40,004 nt of DNA, taken from the IMG/VR virus record IMGVR_UViG_3300032215_000333, positions 1 through 40,004 of that record, one strand, 5' to 3'. The notes beneath the pieces were generated by a model, which was not told the DNA's origin, made no database searches, and was given only the letters and a program-made list of their open reading frames with translations. Both the position numbers and the translations under genes were made by a program. The number at the start of each line of letters is the position of its first letter. The stretch's first letter is position 1. Below are positions 32,911-40,004 of this stretch, piece after piece. Source of the stretch: a virus.

Positions 32911-33587
32911 ATGTTTCCTTTTAAGTCAAACAGAATAACTTCTGATTCGTTACTGTTTGTTATTGTCATGATTGATTCTCTAGTAAAACTTAGGCCGTCA
33001 CCTTCTATCAACTCTATGTTATTTATTGTAGCTACGCCCGAAACAACATACAAGTAGTATTTTCGCAAAGTGTCCAATTGGTAGGTATAATCACTTGTAA
33101 AAATACCTGCTAGTAGTCTTGTATCTTGTTTGATTGGAAGTTTTTCTGTGATGTTACAGAATGTGTTTAGCTTGTCTTCTCTAGTAAACTGATGCCAATC
33201 ATGTCTGGGTTCAGTATCAAACTCGTCGGGTCTTATCCAAAGTTGTAAGTAACGATTTGGAGTATCTGCTGTGTTACCTTCAGTATGACTTATACCACGA
33301 CCACTGCTCATACGCTGTACACCGCCGGCTGGCACCTCTACATCATTCCCTAAGCTGTCAATATGATGGCTACTACCTTCAACTACATAGCCAAAAATTT
33401 CCATGTTCTTGTGTTCGTGCCACGGTACTTGCCAACTATACTGAACACGGTCATCATTAATTGTTTGAAGGTCGCTAAAATTCATATAGCGACTATCATA
33501 ATAACTAGGGAAGCTAAATGTTCTATAACTGTTTATAAAAGGGGCACGTGGATTGCCCCTTGTGTTAGCAGGACGATGTGTTATCAT
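32907..33587 (-). CDS. Pirin-family cupin protein
   Basis: A 226-residue protein with the pirin/YhhW pattern: VPWHEHKNMEIFGYVVEGSS (metal-binding His, His and Glu region), HIDSLGNDVEVPAGGVQRMS, GRGISHTEGN (distal His) and YLQLWIRP. Bacterial members are cupin metalloproteins, some with quercetin dioxygenase activity. A pirin in a phage structural operon is unusual; an oxidative modification of fibre proteins is only speculation. One nt separates it from the adhesin-like gene. Confidence 0.9.
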   Translation of the reverse strand: MITHRPANTRGNPRAPFINSYRTFSFPSYYDSRYMNFSDLQTINDDRVQYSWQVPWHEHKNMEIFGYVVEGSSHHIDSLGNDVEVPAGGVQRMSSGRGISHTEGNTADTPNRYLQLWIRPDEFDTEPRHDWHQFTREDKLNTFCNITEKLPIKQDTRLLAGIFTSDYTYQLDTLRKYYLYVVSGVATINNIELIEGDGLSFTRESIMTITNSNESEVILFDLKGNI

Positions 33588-34778
33588 TTAACACCAATTA
33601 CCAGAGCCACCTAGTGTCGTTGTTGGTATATACGGTGTCAATGTTACAGGTAATGTAAACACTCCTTGCAATGCAGGAACTTGGTCTGTCGGAGTAATCT
33701 GCCAATCTTGGAATGAGGTGTCTATAGGCACAATGAATATCTGCTCAGTGCCACCATTGGGGTTCAATTTCATTCTTACCACACCCGTACCGCCTGTAGC
33801 CCAAGTTGCATTCCAAGCATATGAATATGTGTTATAATCATACCCGGCATTGGTCCAGTTCGCTACCCATTGTGCTGTCACACCAGGAGATGCCGAACCA
33901 AATAGTATAGCAGTAGCTATGCTGCCATCGTAGCTGCCAAAGAATGGCACATTAATATCCCAAGATCCTGAACCTGAATAAACTCCTAAGTTATTAAAAA
34001 TGCTAGGACTTGCAATATCTGACAACTTTATAACAAAAGATGTCAACTGACTACCATATGGATTTGTTGTGCTTGTTGTTACTGTATTAACATTTGTAAC
34101 TGTGAATGCATTTGCTGAAGTATCATCAAAGTAATTAGGAGCAACTGTATTCAATAACAATTGACATTGTGTTCCAGTGATTGCTGAAATATTTGTACCA
34201 GAACCTTGTGTAGTTGCTAATGGCGCAGATGGCACTACAAAATTACCAGTATAAACTGCTACGCCTTTTGTCACACGCAGATTTGAAACATTTCCTCTGA
34301 AAGGATCACTGCCACCTGGAGTGTACGATCCAATTTGAGTTGTTGCTAGTGATCCTACTAAACCACTAACACCGGCACTGCCTTGAAACCCACCATTAAC
34401 AAAAAGTGATATTGAACCAGAACCGTCGTAGACCATAGCCACATGATACCAGTTGTTTATTGGAAAACCATTTTGTGAATTTATTTGAAATCCAACACCT
34501 GATTGGTCTACGCTAAATGTATTACCACCGTATACCAGTCCCAAAAACCCACTAGTATTTTGCATGTAAATATACCCTTGTGTGCCGTTTGTGGGGTACA
34601 CATAGCACTCTACTGTCCAAGCACCACTGTCTTGACTGAATGCTGTGTTATTGGGTACTTGTAAACGGTTGCTACCATTAAACACTACACTACCACTAAC
34701 GATGGGTGCAGGTGCACCTGCACCTAACGTTGCACCGCCGTCTATTATAATTCCACTTGTTATTGTTATTCCACTCAT
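33588..34778 (-). CDS. Tail-fibre-like protein with LamG/ConA-like domain
   Basis: A 396-residue protein starting ITITSGIIIDGGATLGAGAP, followed by a LamG-type domain (about 28-190): VFNGSNRLQVPNNTAF, WTVECYVYP, NNWYHVAMVYDG and ISLFVNGGFQGS. Such domains bind glycans. The C-terminal half is a repeat-like module also found in the next two genes (an AWNATWATGG strand, I-D-T-S-F-Q-D-W-Q, a TLPVTLTPYIP end) and the protein stops in GNWC. Probable receptor-binding or decoration protein. Confidence 0.8.
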   Translation of the reverse strand: MSGITITSGIIIDGGATLGAGAPAPIVSGSVVFNGSNRLQVPNNTAFSQDSGAWTVECYVYPTNGTQGYIYMQNTSGFLGLVYGGNTFSVDQSGVGFQINSQNGFPINNWYHVAMVYDGSGSISLFVNGGFQGSAGVSGLVGSLATTQIGSYTPGGSDPFRGNVSNLRVTKGVAVYTGNFVVPSAPLATTQGSGTNISAITGTQCQLLLNTVAPNYFDDTSANAFTVTNVNTVTTSTTNPYGSQLTSFVIKLSDIASPSIFNNLGVYSGSGSWDINVPFFGSYDGSIATAILFGSASPGVTAQWVANWTNAGYDYNTYSYAWNATWATGGTGVVRMKLNPNGGTEQIFIVPIDTSFQDWQITPTDQVPALQGVFTLPVTLTPYIPTTTLGGSGNWC

Positions 34779-34796
34779 TTTTTATCCTTGTTTATT

Positions 34797-35360
34797 TTAG
34801 CACCATTGATTATTGTTAACGATATTAGGTGTGATTATTGTAAATGTAGCAGGTAAGTTCCAAGTTCCTGCCAATGTGTAAATAGGACCGTCGTAGTAAC
34901 CAGTTCCAGAAGTTTGCCAGATAGGATTACTAGTATCAACCACGCCCATATCCAAATTTGCGTCATTGTCACCGTTGTCATAAAAATCCATAATAACCAC
35001 ACCTGAACCGAGTGTGCTACCGGCTCCCCAAGCAACATTAAACATATAGGTATTGCTATTGGTATTCAATCCATTGTTGGTCCAGAACGCACGAAGTTCA
35101 GCAAGTTTGGCAGGACTACCGCCGTTGTTTAAACTTAAACTAGGCGCCCAAAATGCTTCTCCTGGACCATACTGCCCAGTAGTGGTAAATCCTGTATTAC
35201 CGTTAGGACTAATACCTGTGCCACCATAGGAAATAGTAAAGTCTGTTGAACTTAGTGAAAATGAATTTGTTGGTGTCGCACCCAACCCAATGCCAGCACC
35301 AAAACTAATGCCTGCTCCTACTTGTATTCCGCTTGGGGGAACTCCGAATGGTTGACTCAT
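34797..35360 (-). CDS. Short tail-fibre-like protein sharing the C-terminal WC module
   Basis: A 187-residue protein with a Gly-rich start (GIQVGAGISFGAGIGLGATP) and only the C-terminal module: TYMFNVAWGAGSTLGSGVVI, MGVVDTSNPIWQ, GTWNLPATFTIITP, ending NNQWC. It lacks the LamG domain of its neighbours. The short length suggests it is a single module, perhaps interchangeable with the others. Start overlaps the 44-residue gene (ATGA). Confidence 0.75.
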   Translation of the reverse strand: MSQPFGVPPSGIQVGAGISFGAGIGLGATPTNSFSLSSTDFTISYGGTGISPNGNTGFTTTGQYGPGEAFWAPSLSLNNGGSPAKLAELRAFWTNNGLNTNSNTYMFNVAWGAGSTLGSGVVIMDFYDNGDNDANLDMGVVDTSNPIWQTSGTGYYDGPIYTLAGTWNLPATFTIITPNIVNNNQWC

Positions 35361-35491
35361 TTCTTTTCCTTTGTTGGCTTTGCTAATTTAGGCGCTTGTT
35401 TAAGTGCCAATCGTTGTGCTTGAGCATTTTGTTTAAATAATTGCTTAGTAGCCTCTACTTCTGCTGTATTAAAATTTGTATTGAATATCAT
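35357..35491 (-). CDS. 44-residue basic helical protein
   Basis: Minus-strand ATG at 35491 preceded by AAAGGATAAAG, stop at 35357 overlapping the next start. Sequence MIFNTNFNTAEVEATKQLFK, continuing with an Ala/Gln/Lys-rich helix that ends APKLAKPTKEKK. Fills the gap between two fibre genes. A small fibre-assembly or attachment factor is possible but not shown. Confidence 0.65.
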   Translation of the reverse strand: MIFNTNFNTAEVEATKQLFKQNAQAQRLALKQAPKLAKPTKEKK

Positions 35492-35506
35492 ATCTTTATC
35501 CTTTGA

Positions 35507-38500
35507 TTAACACCATGCAACACCGTTTGATTCAATCAATGGTGTATATGGAGTAAATGTTGCGGGGAAACTAAATGTTCCGCCCAGTACTGGGTTAGGG
35601 TTACCAACGCTAGCTGGGTTTGCTGTTTGCCAATCAGTATAACTTGTATCTATGATAGATAATACTATCTCACCATCATTTGCATTCCAACTCATTCTAA
35701 CTTTACCTGTACTGTTGTCAGCCCAAGTAACATTGAATATGTATGCGTTGAATATGTTTGGATTAGGTGTAGCACCACTATATTGTAGTGTACCAAAAGT
35801 AGTCATACCTGCTTGTCTATACACGGCAGTGATATCTTGTGCTAGTGTATTGTTGACTAATCCGTATAGATTGACATATCTATCTATAATATTACTACCA
35901 CTATTAGTGGTTAAACTAACTACATAACCGCCACTGTAGTTTGCAGTCATACCGGTAGTGCTTGCATTATTGAAATCATTTGTTGCAATAGTAAATGAAC
36001 TTGGACCTGCTGGATCAATACCAACATTAGTAGTTGGGAATGTTCTGGTATCACCAGGCCATACAATACGAACTGCGCCTCCACCACCTACACCTGCGTT
36101 AGTATAGTTATCATTACCAGTACCTCCGCCCCAACCACCTTGACCAACTATAATTTGATAAGTATTGCCGGGTGTCACTGCAATGGTATTTTTATACGCT
36201 AATGCACCACCGTTACCTGCGTTCCAGTAACCTGTAGCACTACCACCTCCGCCACCTGGCCATCCACCTCTACCACCGTTCCACACTGTAGCTTGGCCAC
36301 CTTGTGTACCTGAATTACCTAGAGTACTGCCACCGGTAGCACCAAGCGCCACACTAGTTTGGTATCCACTACCATTTAAATCATTACCAGACTTCCATGT
36401 ACCTTTAGTTCCTGGCGCACCTCTACCATATAAGCCTATTCCCCCGCCACCGGTACCACTGTCATTATGACGCCCACCTCCACCTGCACCTGATCCAGCA
36501 ATGCCTTGACCATTTCTAGCAGTTTGACATCTAGGGCTAGATCCGTCACCACCGGTTGAACCTGCATTTGCATTACCTGCAATAAATGTAAACCCACTTG
36601 GTACCGTAAAACTGCTAGTAGGATTAATAGACCATTGACCTATATCAGTTGCACTACCCTGTGTGGTCATCAAGTACAAGTTGGCATTCCAATTTGTACC
36701 TGTCAGTGAGCTAAAGCTAAAGCCACCTGTATTTAATGATGGATTGGCATTAGCATCTCCATTCCAAGCACCACCGTTAACTCTATACCAAATAGAACGA
36801 TTGTCATTGTCTACTGCTAAATCAACTACGCTATTTGTAGTAAATGTAACACTACCTTGACCTATGTTTGTTCCATTATTAAAAACATTACCGCTGTTAT
36901 ATATACCTATACTGTTTGCATCAGAGCCAACTGGTATCTGTAGATTAGCATTATAATTACCAATGCCAAGACCCTGAAGGTCAACGCCGGCATTAGAATT
37001 CACAGTTAAACTAAACATGACACCTTGACCGATTGTTATACCATATGTACCGGTCGCAGTTGCATGATATCCACTATTGTTTGCTGTTGCTGTTACTGAT
37101 AGATTGTTATTAGTTAAATTTAATACAATATTTGCTATACCAGTGTTTTCATCTCCGTCATCTTCATACACATACGTTTGATTGGTATCAAATGCTATGA
37201 TAGGATCAATCGTACCATAACCTCCTGCACCAGCACCACCAATTGGATAACTTTTGGTTGGGTCAATCACACCACCCATGCCACCTATACCACCAAGTAA
37301 TGGTATTGCTCTAGGACCCGGGCTTTCTCCGTTGCCGTTGTTGTTAGTATAATGACTATCTGTTGCTTCACGTCCACCCTGTGCACCTAAGATACCTTGA
37401 CCTTGAAAGTAAAAAATATCTCCAGAAGTAAAACTATCAATATTTGTATTAAGAGTAACAATAACATTACCCAAGTCATTTGTATCTACACTTGTAACTA
37501 TTGCATAAACATTACCTTGGATTAATGCTCTATTGGCTTCTGTATTATTTAATTGAGTACCTGTAACCAACCAATCCTGCGCTACATTGCCTAAAATTAA
37601 GCTATTAGGACCACTTGTACAATCAAATATCAATTGATTTGAATTACTACCTGATTGATTTATAGATAACCCAACTGAACTTTGATTCCATATTGTACTG
37701 ATATATGTATCTCCACCGGGTGTAGAGTATGAACTCTGTGTTGCACCACCGCCGGCGCCTACCGTTACTGCACTGATACTTGTCACACCAGCTGGTACTG
37801 TCCATTGGTATATTCCAGGCTCAGAGAACAACTGACTATATGTTTGTGTAGGCATATCATTATTTTGGCTTGTACTTGCAATGCCATATGGTGCACCGTA
37901 GGTTGTAGTGTAACTAGTAATTTCGCTAGGATTTAATGTTCTAGACCATGCACTCATTACAGCAAGGTCTCCGTTTAACCAGTTGAATCCTTCCCATGTA
38001 CCCCAGTATAGAGGTTCATTGCCACTAAATGGTGTTATACCTGTACCAGTAGAAGTATGAACACCATTGACATATAACTTCATAGTCTGCATAGCACCAT
38101 CATATGTAACTGCTACAGCATACCAAGTGTTAGGTTGAAATTCAGTAGTAGCATCTACTACACCAGATGATAGGTTATTATTAGACGCTACCAATGAAGG
38201 ATAATTGCTAGGTACAAATCCTACTGTGTTTGGCGGAACAAATCCAAATTGTGTGTTATTACCGCCTACAATACCGCCTGCCCATCCGCTAGACCCGCCA
38301 CTACCCACACCAAAATTATTTACTCGTACTACTGAAAAGATTGTATAATTGCTACCTGATGGTATGTCAAATCCATTAACAGAATCACTAGCAACATATT
38401 GACCACTAGTGCCGCCGTCAAATGTAAGATAACTTATTGGTCCATGATTTATATAGTCACTACCCGTTATATTACTATTACTTCCGAACTTTAGGTATAA

Positions 38501-38728
38501 TCCTAAATTACCATATTCGCCATTGGCATAATCTGCTGATATATCAAAAATTTGATTAGTACCGTTATTTGGTGGACTACCATTAAAATTACCATTTTGT
38601 AAGTCCATACCCTGACCACTAAAACTCATTGAGTTTCCTATGTTGTATGAAAATACCGGGCCGCTTAGTGTGGCACTAGCTCCTAGCAATGCCCCTGAAT
38701 TTATGATTACGCCTGATCCTATCTGCAT
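35507..38728 (-). CDS. Large tail-fibre/adhesin-like protein
   Basis: A 1073-residue protein. It starts MQIGSGVIINSGALLGASAT, a motif shared with its neighbours, then has a LamG-like domain (about 120-270: SYLTFDGGTSGQYVASDSVN, NTWYAVAVTYDG, MKLYVNGVH). A central region is extremely Gly/Ser/Asn-rich (GSGAGGGGRHNDSGTGGGGI), typical of glycine-rich phage adhesins. The last 120 residues are the shared module (ATFTPYTP near the end) finishing in VAWC. AAAGGTAAT and two TATAAATA octamers lie upstream. Probable host receptor recognition. Confidence 0.82.
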   Translation of the reverse strand: MQIGSGVIINSGALLGASATLSGPVFSYNIGNSMSFSGQGMDLQNGNFNGSPPNNGTNQIFDISADYANGEYGNLGLYLKFGSNSNITGSDYINHGPISYLTFDGGTSGQYVASDSVNGFDIPSGSNYTIFSVVRVNNFGVGSGGSSGWAGGIVGGNNTQFGFVPPNTVGFVPSNYPSLVASNNNLSSGVVDATTEFQPNTWYAVAVTYDGAMQTMKLYVNGVHTSTGTGITPFSGNEPLYWGTWEGFNWLNGDLAVMSAWSRTLNPSEITSYTTTYGAPYGIASTSQNNDMPTQTYSQLFSEPGIYQWTVPAGVTSISAVTVGAGGGATQSSYSTPGGDTYISTIWNQSSVGLSINQSGSNSNQLIFDCTSGPNSLILGNVAQDWLVTGTQLNNTEANRALIQGNVYAIVTSVDTNDLGNVIVTLNTNIDSFTSGDIFYFQGQGILGAQGGREATDSHYTNNNGNGESPGPRAIPLLGGIGGMGGVIDPTKSYPIGGAGAGGYGTIDPIIAFDTNQTYVYEDDGDENTGIANIVLNLTNNNLSVTATANNSGYHATATGTYGITIGQGVMFSLTVNSNAGVDLQGLGIGNYNANLQIPVGSDANSIGIYNSGNVFNNGTNIGQGSVTFTTNSVVDLAVDNDNRSIWYRVNGGAWNGDANANPSLNTGGFSFSSLTGTNWNANLYLMTTQGSATDIGQWSINPTSSFTVPSGFTFIAGNANAGSTGGDGSSPRCQTARNGQGIAGSGAGGGGRHNDSGTGGGGIGLYGRGAPGTKGTWKSGNDLNGSGYQTSVALGATGGSTLGNSGTQGGQATVWNGGRGGWPGGGGGSATGYWNAGNGGALAYKNTIAVTPGNTYQIIVGQGGWGGGTGNDNYTNAGVGGGGAVRIVWPGDTRTFPTTNVGIDPAGPSSFTIATNDFNNASTTGMTANYSGGYVVSLTTNSGSNIIDRYVNLYGLVNNTLAQDITAVYRQAGMTTFGTLQYSGATPNPNIFNAYIFNVTWADNSTGKVRMSWNANDGEIVLSIIDTSYTDWQTANPASVGNPNPVLGGTFSFPATFTPYTPLIESNGVAWC

Positions 38729-38751
38729 TTTGATTACCTTTTAATTATATA

Positions 38752-38765
38752 TATTTATATTTATA
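38752..38765 (-). promoter_or_regulatory. Two overlapping T4-type late octamers upstream of the large fibre gene
   Basis: On the minus strand TATAAATA occurs at 38758-38765 and 38752-38759, about 23-30 nt before ATG 38728, with AAAGGTAAT between. Confidence 0.6.
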
Positions 38766-38782
38766 TCTAGCTTAACTAACTG

Positions 38783-40004
38783 TTAAAGTTTAGTGTAACC
38801 CCAATTTACAACTGCATTAGCACCACTATTGTTAGTAATACTAAATTCAAACACATTGGCAGTTGTAGTTGCAACTACAGCATTACTGATATTGTTTAAC
38901 GTGCCAACAAACTGTGTAGGTATCGAATTAAGCACTAATGCATTGCCGACTGCATAATACCAACCATAACTAGTACCTAATACCGGTACATTGGTATTAG
39001 TCACAACCGCAGTAGCAGTATATGTAACAATACCATTTGGAATATTTCCTCTAACCCATATAGAGTAAGTACCGTTTAACGGTACACTAATGTTTGCTGA
39101 GTTAACTCCGGGTACAAGTTCCCAATTACCTGTTGCTTGTGTAGGAATGTAGGCAGTATTTTGTACTGAATTATCAGCAAAAACAATTGCACCACCTGGG
39201 TTAGGAAGATAAAAATTACCTGCAGGGGCATCAAATATAAACTCAGCACCTTTGCTGTTAAGAATTACATTACCATTTGAACTTATCATTAATCCATTAG
39301 AACCACTACCACTGATATTGCCAGGAATAGTTAAGTTACCGCTAGCATCAAATTTAAAATTGTTGTTGGTTGTTTGTGTATATGTATTAAGATTGATATC
39401 TTGCCATGCTCTTAAATTTACATTGCCAGTATCTTCTAGTGTTAGTAAAGTAGCATTGTTCTGTGAATTTGCAGATAATGTAACAGTCTCTATTGTACGG
39501 AATGGATTTACTACAATTGAACTTTGTTGTACTGCTGAATTGTTAGTAAAGTTTATATTACCCGACAAGTCTATATCACCCGGAGCAGTTAAATTACCAT
39601 CTGCGCCAAAAACCCATTCTTTGAGAGCTGGTAAGGTACCATCAACATAAGCCGCTATAGTTACTCCAGCAGAGGTTGGACCTGTAAATCCAGAGTTTAA
39701 TAAAATCTCTCCGCCTGACCCAACAGTAGTATTAGCCGATTGTATATCTAATAATGAATCAAATGATTTTATACTTAATTGTCCAGCCGTGTTAATTGTA
39801 TTAGCTGGGAATTGCATAGTGCCGTCGGGATTAAATCTCCAAACTGCGGTAGGCACATTAGCAACACCGTTTTCGTTCATACCAATATAAAGACCACCAC
39901 CGTTGATAAACATTGTGTTGCGGAGCACAGTATTATTGCCAAAACTATTAGCAGGATCGTTGGCGTTCATCCAATCCAGTTCAGGACCACCGTGAATACC
40001 AAAG
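38783..40004 (-). CDS. Tail-fibre protein, C-terminal part (partial)
   Basis: The frame is open to the window edge and reads GIHGGPELDW just before a Met at 39970, so the gene almost certainly starts outside. Visible: 395 residues plus about 11 upstream. Repeats such as GVANVPTAVWRFNPDGTMQF, EWVFGADGNLTAPGDIDLSG and FDASGNLTIPGNISGSG are the W/F-x-F-x-x-D-G-N-L beta-solenoid units of T4-like and cyanophage fibres. The end IPNGIVTYTATAVV...WGYTKL is a globular tip domain. It lacks the WC ending. Confidence 0.82.
   Translation of the reverse strand, partial: FGIHGGPELDWMNANDPANSFGNNTVLRNTMFINGGGLYIGMNENGVANVPTAVWRFNPDGTMQFPANTINTAGQLSIKSFDSLLDIQSANTTVGSGGEILLNSGFTGPTSAGVTIAAYVDGTLPALKEWVFGADGNLTAPGDIDLSGNINFTNNSAVQQSSIVVNPFRTIETVTLSANSQNNATLLTLEDTGNVNLRAWQDINLNTYTQTTNNNFKFDASGNLTIPGNISGSGSNGLMISSNGNVILNSKGAEFIFDAPAGNFYLPNPGGAIVFADNSVQNTAYIPTQATGNWELVPGVNSANISVPLNGTYSIWVRGNIPNGIVTYTATAVVTNTNVPVLGTSYGWYYAVGNALVLNSIPTQFVGTLNNISNAVVATTTANVFEFSITNNSGANAVVNWGYTKL

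Noticed and set aside
39252-39650. 132-codon plus-strand ORF in the partial fibre gene
   Set aside because: Shadow of the minus-strand fibre frame, whose repeats are recognisable.

Overview
This window reads as part of a large, AT-rich, T4-like tailed phage genome infecting a Gram-negative, probably proteobacterial, aquatic host. Evidence for a phage: an endolysin/holin pair, very tight packing with ATGA and TAATG start/stop overlaps, several small phage-type genes (DUF2452, WYL_2/DUF2693, LPD29-like), long low-complexity tail-fibre-like genes, and octamers resembling the T4 late promoter TATAAATA. Evidence for a Gram-negative host: TTGACA-N17-TATAAT promoters, an ISC-type IscU, an RNA polymerase omega subunit of proteobacterial type and a D,D-carboxypeptidase. 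No replication, capsid or terminase gene is visible, so host and genome size are inferences.

Layout. (1) 1-2250: end of a low-complexity gene, then SleB-type lysin, holin candidate and two phage genes. (2) 2270-10185: a plus-strand cluster of accessory metabolism: IscU, two P-loop-like paralogues, AhpC and AhpD with an SGNH-like protein between them, methyltransferases, a nucleotidyltransferase-like protein, an SDR protein, three proteins with a double-stranded beta-helix dioxygenase pattern and a GNAT-like protein. (3) 10186-20670: a tRNA and non-coding RNA island. I count 29 tRNAs that together cover all 20 amino acids, plus one aberrant tRNA-like element. Between them lie what looks like a miniature RNase P RNA (12306-12534), a large structured RNA behind a duplicated promoter (15349-15785), several smaller structured segments, four tandem paralogous small genes, an HNH nuclease, a QueC-like PP-loop protein, a second SDR protein and an RpoZ homologue. 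(4) 20674-32040: small regulatory and nucleotide-handling genes (phosphatase, P-loop kinase, metallophosphoesterase, PBP5-like carboxypeptidase, GIY-YIG nuclease, zinc-ribbon, HTH and SH3-like proteins). (5) 32065-40004: a minus-strand operon of tail-fibre/adhesin-like genes ending in pirin and papain-like protease genes.

How it may work together. The phage appears to carry much of a tRNA-supply system: a set of tRNAs for every amino acid including an initiator-like Met, an RNA likely able to mature their 5' ends, and an RNA polymerase subunit. Two promoter classes recur: sigma70-like with an extended TTGACAATAAAT element, and T4-late-like ATAAATA. In both classes several start codons sit where transcription should begin, which suggests leaderless mRNAs. 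The most unusual objects are the RNase P RNA candidate, the neighbouring tRNA-like element, the large structured RNA, the attenuator-like leader at 10310-10520 and the two genes whose stop codon is nucleotides 8-10 of the next tRNA. RNA folds were worked out by hand, not computed.
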